64,000 nt of DNA from Meandrina meandrites (taxonomy: Eukaryota; Cnidaria; Anthozoa; Scleractinia; Meandrinidae). A program made the position numbers and the translations under genes. Shown in pieces: positions 11,193-25,202 of this stretch. A model generated the notes under the pieces. It was not told the origin of the DNA and did not search any database. It saw nothing but the letters and a program-made list of their open reading frames with translations. Where the stretch lies: positions 12,180,701 to 12,244,700 of the forward strand of contig OY855913.1 of the NCBI GenBank assembly GCA_963693305.1, read 5' to 3'. Position 1 is the stretch's first letter; each line of letters starts with the position of its first letter.

Positions 11193-14100
11193 CTAGCTTT
11201 TCAACCACTGATGATGTTGAAGGACATCCTTGCTTCTCTCTCCATAGTCATAAAGAAGTTCTTCTCCAGCTTTCACGTCTCTAACAGTTTCCAGTATCAA
11301 GTAAGGTTTGTCCTTTATAGACACCAGCCTCGTTGCACAGTTTGCATCAGTTCTGCTGTGATTCAAAAGCCGGCCAAGCCTGTCACTCTCTTTTGTAGCA
11401 TCAACACTGTAAATGGAAGGAAAAGCAAGTACAGTCAAAGCCAGTCGAGCGCTCCTCCCAATTACAAGATACTGAATTCAATAATTGAGATTCTTTTTCT
11501 GAAATACTGTGAAAAGCTTAATACTAAAACCTAATGGTCATGCCAGGAGGCATAGCGGTCATTCAGTCAGTCAGTCAGTCAGTCAGTCAGTCAGTCAGTC
11601 AGTCAGTCAGTCAGTCAGTCAGTCAGTCAGTCAGTCAGTAGTAATAGTTTAGATATTCCTGTCGTTGGCATTCTCTTGCAGCATTACCAATAATGTTGAG
11701 GTTAAGCTTTTAGTAACACTTAAATTTAAGTAGGCGTATTTTCTACGGCATGGTATAAAATAGTTATGCAACACTTTCACATGGTATACTTGTTATACCA
11801 CTTGTTATTGTATTTTGTTGGTATACACACTCCCCTAAAGGCTTTGGGGTATACCGAAAAAATACAAGTGACTCGTGGGATATTCCATATTATTAAAAAC
11901 TAGCAATGGCATACTGCAATTCCTGAGTTTTGATTGGTTAACAAGCAATGGTATATGAGCTAATATACCATTGACCACAAATATCGTAGCCCATATGCGT
12001 CAACGAAAACAGCTGGGGAGCTTAAATATTGCAATTCTTTTGGGCATTTTTAATAAAACAATTGTTCCACTCGCGTTTGTTGGATATGAGATCGTTATAT
12101 CCAACGAGGCGCTACGCACCTCGTTGGCTATCTACCATCTCATGTCCAACACGCGCTCGTGGAATAATTGTTAAGTATACCGCTCGAAAGCGTTGCATTA
12201 CTACTATATCAAAAACAAGAACTTTCACCGAGCAGTTTTTGAGTTAGTTACTTAACCTGTGAAATAGTAACGGAGCAACTTCATACTAACTCAACTATTA
12301 CGCACTAATTGCTAGATGTTGTTTCACGGGTTGATTAAAATCACTCTATTAGCCTCAAAAGGTCCAAAAATAGGGTAGTTTTAACCTCATATGATATTGC
12401 CATGGCAAACAAGTTTTGATGTCACAACAATCTCAATTTTAACGTGTGGAAGTTTGTACTAAAAAATATTCCTAAACATTATTGGTATAGCGGCGATGGA
12501 ACACTGCAACACGGACATGTCTAATCCTGACTAAACTATTACAAGCCCCCCTAAAGCTTGAATACTGATTGGAATACTGTTCATGCGACAGACTAAGAAT
12601 CTGAAAGTATCCCTAGTCGCTACTGTGATTCAACAACTTCTTTTTTCTGTTTCTCTTTTATGCTTTTTGAAAGGTAACAAAAATTATCAATTGAAAGTTA
12701 CACCTCATTTTATTGCATATTTATGTCAAAGGGCTGGCAACATGCAATAATTTCTTTGGGAGAGAAATACAGTGTAGTGTACTCACCACAATTTTTTGTT
12801 CTTGAAAGTAAAGTAATACATGTAACATCCAAATTCTGTCTTCCCTTCATAGAACTTCTCCCGCTCCTTTGCTGTTTCATAATTGATCAGTTCACCAGCA
12901 TATTCACACACAAATTGTCCTCTGGTAAAGTCCTGTGTAGCAAATACACCTCTTCCTTTACCTTCCACCTCTTGAACCTGGAGTCAAAATGAAAGAAACT
13001 AGCTTCACAAACTAGAGCCCAAAGTTATTGATAATTTTTTTCGTGTGTGAAATTTTGGTTAACTAGCATTTGTCGAGCATGTCAGGTTCAGTGCAATTTT
13101 GATGATGGGGAAAACTAGTTGTTGACAACTGTTTATAATCAACAACCATCAACAGCTAAATTGGTTAGAATTAGTATATTGTAAAAATTGTTTGGTAACT
13201 TGTGCCATAAAAACGTAGTGCCTAATGGCAACGCACTTTCACCACTGGTGATTTGAGGCATAAAGTTGTCTCGCTGCATTAGTCAGTGAAAAAAGCCGTC
13301 TGTCCTCAATAAACAGACAGTGAAGTTCCTTTAAGATTGGATTAATGGGATTGTTCCTTCCAGAGCTTGAGTTAAACATTTTCACACCAGCTTGATTTTG
13401 AGGGCAGTTGACTGGTTCATAATTTTTTCAAACCAGGAAAAATTAATCCACAACAAAATTGGAACAATCCAACTGCAGGTTAGTTTTATAACATACAGTG
13501 GAACTCCTCTGTACAGACAACCACAGAACACCCACTAATATACCAGACGTAAAGCTCAATATTTTCTCTTAATAATAAAGTATAATTTGTTGTTTGTCTT
13601 ACAATGTAGTCACTTATGATGTGAATTGCAACTCTTTGACTGCATGCTGCTTGTATTTATCAGGCAATAAGTTCGACTGGTTACATGTTACCTTATAAAG
13701 CAGGAGGCTCTGCTGAGGTCCGCATACTACTAGTATAACAGATCAATTAATGAACAACTAGAAGCAGCATGGAACAGCCATGGAAGTCGGGTTTCCACAG
13801 TTGTTGCTAACCTGTACAAGGAGAGCTTTGAAGAACAAGCAATAGCTACATCATCCCACAAGCCTAGGATCTGGAATCATTACGTACACGACACCTTTAA
13901 CATTCTTGTTGCCAAAACGTCAATAGTTTCTTACAGCATCTGGACAACCAGCAGCCTTCCATCTGCTTCACCATGGAAACAGAGAGTGACAACAAATTCG
14001 CCTTCATTGACACCGCAGTTTCAAGAGAACCAGATGGCCGCCTCACCACCAGCGTATGCAGGAAGCCTATGCACATTGATCAATACTTGGCGTATGATTC

Positions 14101-17100
14101 ACACCACCCTTAATCAGTAAAACACAGTATTGTCAAGCGTCATTACAATCGCACTAAATGCCTCGTAACTGAACCATATTTCTGTTATCTCCAAGGAGCA
14201 AAAGCATTTGTCATTTGTTCTTGTTTCTAAAGGTTATCCTTTTTATTTCTTGCAGAAGATCACCAAGACCAGAAAGCCAACCACCACACTGCACTGCTGA
14301 ACCAGCGAAAGAGTTTAAATCTACTGCAGTCCTACCTTATGTCAAAGGTCTTTTCGAGCAACTTCACAGCTGCCTACAAGGCATACACACTGTTTTCAAG
14401 TCGAAAACTGCACTATGATCAAACCTGTTACAGCCAAAAGACGCTGTTGATCGGGCTAAGCAAGATTGTATTGTTTACAGGATTTCCTGTGAATGCGGCA
14501 AAGTTTATGTTGGTGTGACTGGACAACTGATGAAAGACAGGATCAAAGCACATGGCCAAGACACCCGACTTGCCCAAACCCAGACCTCCGCTATTTCGGA
14601 GCACTCCCACAACACCAGACACCATTCACGTTGAAACGAGGTTAAGTTTATTGATCATGATCCCCATTGGTACTCATGTAGGGTCAAAGAGGCAATTCAC
14701 ACAAGACTTCACCCTAATAACATCAACAGGGATAGTGGAATTGAAATTCCAGAAGCATGGATGCCGACAATCAAAAACACAACAGGAGAACTATTCTTGG
14801 TTTTCACATGACGTCATCAAAATTCTAAAATCCCGAATCGCAAGACCCCTGAGTTTTTATCCTTCACTGGCTATTAGACATCCTTGATGTATATAATTTT
14901 GTTGAAGGTTTTTAGCTTGATAGCAGCTGCCATCTTTAAGATAGACGATTTTGAATTTCTGCATTTCACGCCACACAATATCAAGATGGCCGCCAGAAGG
15001 CTGTCACGTATGCTTAACAAAATGCCGCATCCTGTGATTTTTAACAGTCTGAACAGTTGAGGTTTTGCAATATGTGTTTATTGAATGCTTACTTGTTCAT
15101 GAGAGTGATCTGACTGCCTTTTATAGCAGAAGTGAATTCTAGATGTTTTCATGGATTTCTGGCCACCATGTTGGAGATATGTCCAGAAATGCACGCAATG
15201 ACGAAAATGACGAATTTGGCGAAATTTCGCCAAAGTTGAAGTTTTGAGGGAACGAGCTCGAGAGGAGGGTAGCACGAAAGCGGTGAATTCGACGAAAATG
15301 ATGAATTTGATGAAAAGGACGAATTTGGCGAAATTTCCCCAAAGTCGAAGATTTGAGGGAACGAGCTCAAGATGAGGGTAGCACGAAAGCGGCAAATTTG
15401 ATGAAAATGACTAATTCAACGAAAACAATGAATTTGGCAAAATTTTGCCAAAGTCAAAGATTTCAGGGAACGAGCTCGATTGGAGGGTAGCACGAAAGCG
15501 GCGAATTCGACGAAAACGACGAATTTGGCGAAATGTCGCCAAAGTCGAAGATTTCAGGGAACGAGCTCGAGTGGAGGGTAGCACAGAAGCGGCGAATTCG
15601 ACGAAAATGACAAATTCGACGAAAACGACGAATTTGGCGAAATTTCGCCAAAGTCGAAGTTTTGAGGGAACGAGCTCAAGATGAGGGTAGTTCGGAAGTG
15701 GCGAATTTGACGAAAATGACGAATTCCACGAAAACGACGAACTTGACGAAATTTCGCCAAAGTCGATGATTTCAGGGAACGAGCTCGATTGGAGGGTAGC
15801 ACGGAAGCGGCGAATTTGACGAAAACGACGAATTTGGCGAAATTGACGAATTTGGCGATTTTTCGCCAAAGTCGAAGATTTCAGGGAACGAGCTCGAGTG
15901 GAGGGTAGCACGGAAGCGGCGAATTTGGCGAAAACGACGAATTCGACCAAACTGACAAATTTGGCAAAATTTCGTCAAAGTCGAAGATTTCAGGGAATGA
16001 GCTCGAGTGGAGGGTAGCACGGAAGCGGCGAATTTGGCGAAAACGACGAATTCGACGAAAACGACGAATTTGGCGAAGTTGCGTCAAAGTCGAAGATTTC
16101 AGGGAATGAGCTGGAGTGGAGGGTAGCACAGAAGCGGCGAATTCGACGAAAATGACAAATTCGACGAAAACGACGAATTTGGCGAAGTTTCGCCAAAGTC
16201 GAAGTTTTGAGGGAACGAGCTCAAGATGAGGGTAGTTCGGAAGTGGCGAATTTGACGAAAATGACGAATTCCATGAAAACGACAAATTTGAAAAAATTTC
16301 GCCAAAGTCGATGATTTCAGGGAACAAGCTCGAGTGGAGGGTAGCACAGAAGCGGCGAATTCGACGAAAATGACGAATTCGAGGAAAACGACGAATTTGG
16401 CGAAATTTCGCCAAAGTCGAAGTTTTGAGGGAACGAGCTCAAGATGAGGGTAGTTCGGAAGTGGCAAATTTGACGAAAATGACGAATTCCACGAAAACGA
16501 CGAACTTGACGAAATTTCGCCAAAGTTGATGATTTCAGGGAATGAGCTTGATTGGAGGGTAGCACGGAAGCGGCGAATTTGACGAAAACGACGAATTTGG
16601 CGAAATTGACGAATTTGGCGATTTTTCGCCAAAGTCGAAGATTTCAGGGAACGAGCTCGAGTGGAGGGTAGCACGGAAGCGGCGAATTTGGCGAAAACGA
16701 CGAATTCGACCAAACTGACAAATTTGGCAAAATTTCGTCAAAGTCGAAGATTTCAGGGAATGAGCTCGAGTGGAGGGTAGCACGGAAGCGGCGAATTTGG
16801 CGAAAACGACGAATTCGACGAAAACGACGAATTTGGCGAAGTTGCGCCAAAGTCGAAGATTTCAGGGAACAAGCTGGAGTGGAGGGTAGCACAGAAGCGG
16901 CGAATTCGACGAAAATGACAAATTCGACAAAATTTCGCCAAAGTCGATGATTTCAGGGAACGAGCTCGATTGGAGGGTAGCACGGAAGCGGCGAATTCGA
17001 CGAATTTCATGAAACTGACGAATTTGGTGAAATTACGCCAAAGTCGAAGATTTCAGAGAACGAGCTCGAGTGGAGGGTAGCACGGAAGCGGCGAATTTGG

Positions 17101-20100
17101 CGAAAATGACGAATTTGGCGAAATTTCGCCAAAGTCGAAGATTTCAGGGAACGAGCTGGAGTGGAGGGTAGCACAGAAGCGGCGAATTCGACGAAAACGA
17201 CGAATTTGGCGAAATTTCGCCAAAGTCGAAGTTTTGAGGGAACGAGCTAGTTCGTGTTGTCATACATAGCATAGTAAAGTAAAATGCTTTAACAAACTCC
17301 TACTGGTCTTGACATCTCCGACAACCAAAGCACAACAACAATGACATTTCACGTGGCCTTATATAGAATACTACACTTAACTCATTGACTGTTGACTCAT
17401 TGTTTCACCCTCTTTTTGAGCATACAAATGCCCCAAATTACACTAGAACAAGACGTATTCCCAGCGCCTGGGGGGCGTAAAGGAAAAAACCTTGCATGCA
17501 GGGGTACTGATATTTTCTAGAAGAACACATACATGTACAGGTAGTCCAAAAGAACAGCAATGACACTTCACATTGTCATACATAGCATAGTGAACTAAAT
17601 TGCTTAAACATACTTATTGTGGTCTTGACATGTCTCACAGCTAAAGCACAAGAACAATGACACTTCATTTTGTCATACATAGCATAGTAAACTAAATTGC
17701 TTTAACAAACTCCTACTGGTCTTGACATCTCCCACAACTGAAGCACAACAACAATGACATTTCACATGGCCTTACATAGAATACTAAACTAAATTGCCAA
17801 CAACATATTCATACTGGTCTAAACATGTCTAACAGCTTAAGCACAAGTGTTATTTTGCGAATACGTGTCAGTTGATGGCAGATCCGGCAAATCACTTGTC
17901 TGGGAATCACTGAGCCGGCAGTTTTCGTGCCAAAAGTTGCTAAACAACATGCTTCTTGAGTATTCGTGACCGCTCGCGCTAAAATTAGTTTGAGGAGACT
18001 CGAACGCTTCGACAAAGTCGTAGCACAACTGCAGCCTTGTAACGATTCCAACACAAACACAATCTGGATTCACTAGAGCTTCAGTATATCAATGTCATCT
18101 CAGCTCAGCAGGAAACTCTGTATGGATACAAGAGATTGCTAAAACAAATGTGGCTAAGTGTTATTTGTTTTCATTGGGACATGGATCGACCGTTATGACA
18201 GGCAAGCAGAAAGGTTACATTGACCCAAACGACAGTATTTTCACAAGTGTCATTGATCATTCATGGGTGAATCACTACATATTTTTATGGAGGTTCTTAA
18301 CTTTGGAACAGTTTGAAAAGAGACAGTAAAGCGAGGGATTAACTTTATTAGCCTGCATTCCCCAACATTGGCTGGATTATTCGTGGCTGATGGACTATTT
18401 TGACTGAGGCATTAACACTTAATATCACCACTTACATCTGTCAAAACAAGGACGTGAAAGGAACATAGTGTAAGTTGTTTGATACAATGCACAAATATTA
18501 TTCTTACGTCCACAAATGAGTATTTGTCAGTGCAATATTTAACAAAGGAGGCATACATTTACGTACTTTCTCCATATTTACCTTACTATATTTGAAGAAC
18601 GAGGCATACAAACATGTACTTTTTTAGCTGTTTACTTGTCCAATGGGTCAACATGGCAACGCTGTGTAAATATAAGTGGCTTCCTGATTTCAATAGAGTT
18701 TCTGTATATCAATGCCTGAAGTCAGGACAGCAGGAAATTCTGCAATATTGGATATGAAAGATTCCTAAAGCAAATGGATTAATTGTTTTCATTGGGACAT
18801 AGATCTCGTGAAGTTGGCAAGATTGCATAATTGAGTTAATTCTCATAAGTTTGCTGTATGCAAATATCATACTGACAGGCCACAAGGAAATTGTTGTGGC
18901 TATGTCTTAACCTGTGTCATGTCTAGAGAATCAGGCATGTTGGTATGTTTGCAGTTCCTGTGTCATGTCTAAAGAACGAGGCATTCATGTATGTATGCAT
19001 TTTTACAGTTGTTAATAATAATTATGTGTCAAATCTGTGAGCATTGCATGAGTTGAGTTCAAGGATATAACTTTGCTCATCAAATATGTCAGCAGTGCAT
19101 GAGTTGAGTTCCGAGACATAACTTTACTGGCTTGACGAATTTGACGAAATTTCGTCACATTCGTCATTTTCGCCAATTTCGTCAAATATGTCAGCAGTGC
19201 ATGAGTTGAGTTCCAAGACATAACTTTGCTGGCTTGACGAATTTGACGAAATTTCGTCACATTTGTCATTTTCGCCAATTTCCCCAATTTCGTCAAATAT
19301 GTCAGCAGTGCATGAGTTGAGTTCCAAGACATAACTTTGCTGGCTTGACGAATTTGGCGAAATTTCGTCACATTTGTCATTTTCGCCAATTTTGTCAAAT
19401 ATGTCAGCAGTGCATGAGTTGAGTTCCAAGACATAACTTTGCTGGCTTGACGAATGTGACAAAATTTTGTCACATTCGTCATTTTCGTCAATTTCGTCAA
19501 ATATGTCAGCAGTGCATGAGTTGAGTTCCAAAACATAACTTTGCTGGCTTGACGAATTTGACGAAATTTCGTCACATTCGTCATTTTCGCCAATTTCGTC
19601 AAATATGTCAGCAGTGCATGAGTTGAGTTCCAAAACATAACTTTGCTGGCTTGACGAATTCGACGAAATTTTGTCACATTCGTCATTTTCGCCAATTTCG
19701 TCAATTTCGTCAAATATGTCAGCAATGCATGAGTTGAGTTCCAAGACATAACTTTGCTGGCTTGACGAATTTGACGAAATTTCGTCACATTCGTCATTTT
19801 ACATCACTCTGCTGGCTTGACGAAATTTCGCCACATTCGTCATTTTCGTTGTTGCGTGCATTTCTGGACATAAGTGCCATGTTGGTGCCCATCTGCTTGG
19901 GCACCAACATGGCGTTTCCATACTGTGCTCTGTAAATTTGTGTGGAACATTTTGATGGATAACTCGAGTACGGAATACCGTACAAACCCGAGACTTGGAC
20001 AAACAGCATATCTGGTAATTTTCTATAACCTTATTCTTGAGTTTTTCGACTCAATAGTTTTGGATTAACTTTTTTGCAGCGTGACAGTGAAAACCAGCAT

Positions 20101-23100
20101 TAGGTCAGCAGACCACAGAGGGAATAACAGTACATTGGTATAGAGAGGATCGAAATGTACCAATCACAGCTGCTGAAAACCAGCCAATCGCAGTGGAGCA
20201 TCCTGCTTTTCAAGGTAACATGTAACCAGATGACCCACTGCCTGATTAAGACTTGTAGTATGCAGCTGAAATGTCGCGATTTCACATCATAAGAGACTAC
20301 ATCAAGAGAGAAACAAGAATACTTTCTCATTATTGTACTTTACCAAGATGAACAACCACAACCTTTTTTACGACATATTTTCTCTCACACTGACCTGCTT
20401 AAAATTCTCTGACCTGAGTGAGGCATTCTCATACAAAGCTAACCTTGCTTTACGGACACTTGTTATCTGCACACTGAATATTTTAGGTTTTATTAAATCC
20501 ATGAGCATAAGGTTATTATATCCTTTGGTCTATTTATCGAGAAAACACATGCCATTTTGACAAATTCTCAGATTGAGCAGTAAGGTAATACCTCAAGATC
20601 TTGTTCCTTGCCTGATAACAAAGCCTGTTCAAGGGCTTTCTGTTTTTCACTCTACAAAGGAAAATAACTTGTTTCAGCTAAGAATACAATCATACTCACC
20701 CTGCGAGCAGAGCCTCTTTTAACTTCCCTGCGACTGAGAATTGGGAAGAAATAGAGGCTCTGCATAAAATGCGTCAATTCTTTGAAGTCGCCGCAGCCCC
20801 AAAGCTTGGGCTGGTCAGTCCGGATAAAACCGGTTTTTTGCAGCGCGAGCATTATTTTTTAGGAAAAACCGATGATCAAAACCGAGCCCACAGCACGAAG
20901 ACTGAAGCAATCTCATACTTGGTCATTTTAAATAGGTCATGACCTACTTTCCTACACAGGGAAAGACCAATGACACAATCTTGAGATACAATTGGGGGAG
21001 AAAGAAGTCACAACCAATGTTCAAATCCTCAACTAAATAAACTCGGCTGTCAACGGTACTGAATAGCGCGCGCTAGTGAATGTACGCGTCAGATTTAGGA
21101 AGTTTTTTTACACATCTTTTTGCTCACAGACATTTGGTTATTGACAAACCCCTGTACTAACAGGCTTGAAAAACAAACTATTTCTGTTGCTAATTTACTC
21201 TGTGAATGTTCAAAAGAAGAAAGCATTTTGATAGAAGCTTATAAATCCGCTACATTTTTTGGATCCAGGCAAAAAGCCTCGCGCAAGTTTGTGCAAGTCT
21301 CACGTAAGCTTTGCGCATGCTCAACAAAGATTTGACACGATTCGTGCAGAGCCCTTTCTTGTCCAGTTTAGTTTATTAGCGAAAAAGAAAGGGCTCTGCT
21401 TGCAGGGTAAATCATACTGAACTAAGAGTTTAGAATGAATTTAGCTAGAACTAATTGCATGTGTACAATGTAGGTAATGGAAGGAAGGAGATGATTATGG
21501 TATGGAACTTCAGAAAAGGGAATGTTTGTTGCTATGAAGATCAAACAAACTTATAAAGTACTTGCAAAACAATATAAACAACAACAAAAAGATTGTTATA
21601 ATTGAAACTACAATTACCCGGTAGTTTTAATAACACATTTATGCAATCTTGGTTGCAATTAATTTATGCAAAAACCCAGATCTTAGTATTCAACACATAA
21701 CTTGATATAAAAAGCATATTAAGATAAAATGTCAATAAAAATAAATAAAATAATCAATAAGGGCCAATTCGCACTAGCAGCAAAATTTTGTAACAATTGG
21801 TAGATTTCATCACTTGTGTGTCACTTGTTACAGAAAACAAGTGCGAATACATTTTTTGAGATCTAGAACTTGTCAAACAATTCAGGAAAACAAAGAAGCA
21901 GTTGTCTTATGATTGGTCCGCGTTGCACGCGTGATACATTTTGTCAAAAAATCGCAAAAACAAGTGCGAACGACTTGTTGGACAAGTGCAAATTTTGTCA
22001 AAACGGACAAATCTTCAAAGGGGCCGATGTCCTGCCTCAAGGCAGGACAAGTCATGACAAGTCGCATTCCAACGCCCCTCATAATACCAGATAACAATAC
22101 GTTGTTGATTGGCTATTGTGTTTGGTCTGGATTGTACTAAAAAACAACAGGCAAAATTTTTCCGCGATAGGCGGCAAAACATATTTGTGTGCCGAGGTGA
22201 GGTCGTGGAAGGATGGTAATACCGGGGTTGGAACAAATGAATGTGGAGGGAACCAGTTTGTGCCAATAAATGGAGGGGGAAAGAAATAGTTTACTTGCCA
22301 CATTTTCCCCGCAGGTCAACACAAAAACATCACTTCACGCACACTTCAAATGCAAATCGTTTTAAAATTTTTCACCACGTGGACCTCCCTGATTATTTGA
22401 TGTTTGCACAAGACGACCGTGCCGAGAAATGTACAACGATGCCAGAAGCACGTGCAGAGCTATTGTAATAATAATTACACCTTTTGTTTTCTTCAAAATG
22501 TCTCTGACCTGTCGCGACAATTTTGTTTTTGTCAAAAATGTTATGACATTTAAAACTTGTCCGCTAGTGCGAATCGGCCCTAACTCAAAAAACTAGGATG
22601 TACAGTCAAACCCTAGACAACAAACCTTAGCAAGGCTTGAAAAAATAATTGACTCCAACCTGCCCTTCAACAAGCAACTCTTAAATTTCACTTGCCTAGC
22701 AAAGTTGCACTCTTGTCTTAGTTTAATCGTAATTCAGTCAGCAGATGACTTGCCTAGTAGGCCTGTGCCCACTTCTCACCACGTTTCATTATTTTACTAC
22801 CTTTGGTGGCTACATTTACACAACAATGTAAGTTATGTCCATAACGTTCGCTTGATAAAATGTATCTTGTACATCCCGTGCACCGAAAGTTTCTATCCCT
22901 CGCGGACTAAGCTTCTAAGACCGCAATAAGATAATGTCTACAGTTGAAACATACGACTTTGACTCGGAAACAAAAGAGAAAAGCCACGTGAATGTCGACG
23001 TATTTCCAACTGTCGCTTTGGGAGGGAACTGGGATTGAATAAACTCAAGAACATGAATGTGGTCTTACGAGCGATCGGCATCGACTCAACCATTGTCGAA

Positions 23101-25168
23101 TTGTTTATCGTCCCTTAAACACTTATGGTAAACCTTCAAATTGGATCCATGTTGTCAGTTCGCTTTAGTGGATTTAACACAAAATTGCTGATGTTTTGTC
23201 TTGCTTCGTAAAAAATGGTAAGTTATATGTATACATCGACAGCACTGTATGTCAAATCGAGCCAAGCCAGCGAACTTGCCTAAAAACCCTTCACAAATGC
23301 CACGCGAGTACCCTTTATATGTGTTAGTTGCATGCTTTATTTGCTTAATGATCAATACATACCATTTTTACTTAAATTTGGCGTGCAATTGCGAACAAAA
23401 CAGAGATATCTTTCGTGTATGTTACATGACCAGTCGAACAATCAATCCCGTAGCGGAGTCTGCACGTGGAGAAGTGAACTATTGTTGAGAGTCTAGCGAA
23501 ATTTATTGTCTTAGCTAGAGAAATTTCGCGAATTATCGTTGAGGCAGCAAAAGTTCTAGAAAATATCGTTCTTTGTTCCAGCGAAAGTTCGCGCGAAATG
23601 TTGTGAAATGTCGCGAAATTCGCGCATTTCGTTTGCATTACTTTTTCACAATACTGTAGAAGGCTAAAAGGTTAAAAATTGTAAAATTAAAAAGTTTAAA
23701 CCAAACGTTTTCGGCTGTTTGCCATCATCAGGGTTAAAAAAAAACTGAAGATGGCAAACAGCTGAAAACGTTTGATTTAAACTTTTTAATTTACACCAAA
23801 AAAGCGACATTAAATAGGCAGATTGTGGTGATCTACTTGTGACCAGATCACAGGGTTCCACTGCAAGCATGTTTCATCCTAAGTCTGATTGTAATTGCTT
23901 TGATTTTACTTATTGACCACTGCTGAAAGAGCTGCTAAATTTTCTTCAGCATTTCACTCCTATCTACATGCTTTGTAAATTGAAAGAAAATAAAACAAAA
24001 ACCATAATTCTTAGATACAATAGAGCAGTTTTCACTTGAGTGTTACAAGTAATTTGTGTTTGTTTGGTTGTTTGTTAATATGCTTAGTGATTGGTTAAAA
24101 ACACTCATGCTTCATTCTCAGGCCAATCTAACGCAAAAGCGAAAGCAATCATGACTCGCTCATGGGTATTTTCCCACACTCAGTGCCAACTAGATGTATT
24201 TGCCTTTGAGTTTTGATTGGATCACTGGATTGTTTGCATTCTTTTGTGATTTGCTGAAGTTGTTGCTTTGGTTTTGGTTACAACACTCATTTGAAAACTG
24301 TTCTAACCACTTGAAATCTAACATTATTTAATTTGGGAGGTACATATGAGACTTTTGGGAAACAGGCATACCTGTATAACTGATTTGCTTTTCCGGCTAC
24401 TTCTCCGCACTGCAAAATACTCGGACACCTCAGTCTGACGTGACTGCTTCTCTTCCTTCTTTTTCCTAAATTATCACAAAGAAGAAAAACACAAAGAAAT
24501 GCATGTTGCCTTTAAAATATCAAATATCAAGTGACTCCTCAGAAAAATTTAGCATACAGCAACTTCCTAGTTTCAAACGACAACCAACCATGGATAAAAA
24601 CATGCCAATTAGACTCACTGATTTTGCAGCAAAATAAACATTGTTGCTCTCATGTTTTAATGTAAAACAAGCTGCTCATGCATTATTGTTTCTGAAAGAA
24701 ACTTCTTTGCAGTTGTTTCTCGCCAATCTGGGCAAAAGAAAGGGAAACATCATAAAATTCAACATAAGGTAGTCATGCTCCCATCCCTTCAATAACGGAA
24801 AAGTTCATGCGAAGACAGTATATTACCTCACAAAAATGTAAAAACAAACTGTAATAGAGCTTAATGGTCGATAGTAAAATACTGTATTCATGCATAGTGA
24901 AAGGTTAACAGTAAAAATACATTGAAAGAGAGTATTTGAGACAACTGCTACAAAAATCACTGAACTGTGGAATAGGCCCTGATTTTTGTGATGCTGCCAC
25001 ACCCACTTTCTTCTACTGCCCTGCCTTCTTTCATCGGTGAAATCTAACTGATGTAATGTATATGAAATGATTCATTTATTAACTGCGGATATATATGAAG
25101 GTGATATGTGATCTTCACAGTGAATTTCCAATTTAAGCAATTGGAATAAAGAAGCCTGAAAAAAATCA

Positions 25169-25202
<34 letters not shown>

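Larger units (their letters stand above)
15160..19913. mobile_element. 4.7 kb foldback element packed with minisatellites
   Basis: The ends are inverted copies. Left 15160-15232 and right 19816-19892 share atgtccagaaatgcacgcaa, then acgaaaatgacgaat and ggcgaaatttcg, with few mismatches. Inside are three different tandem arrays: a 109-bp array (about 15200-17250), an approximately 100-bp degenerate array (17255-17800) and a 102-bp array (about 19080-19830). The two outer arrays both contain the near-palindrome acgaatttgacgaaatttcgtca in one form or another. No transposase frame is visible. The element is probably non-autonomous and lies in a KMT5A intron. Confidence 0.7.

Noticed and set aside
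11193..12977. Two separate SET-domain fragments
   Set aside because: Splice phases join them through TG|T to one SET domain, and the upstream RRSSRKSK exon identifies KMT5A, so they are one gene.
15411..16713. Long minus-strand frames of 177-204 codons rich in FRQIRRF and SSFPEIFDFG
   Set aside because: They occur in all three frames at 109-bp offsets, as expected from a tandem repeat whose length is not a multiple of three.
15160..17250. Regular repeats resembling a CRISPR array
   Set aside because: Units are contiguous 109-bp tandem repeats without unique spacers, and the genome is eukaryotic.
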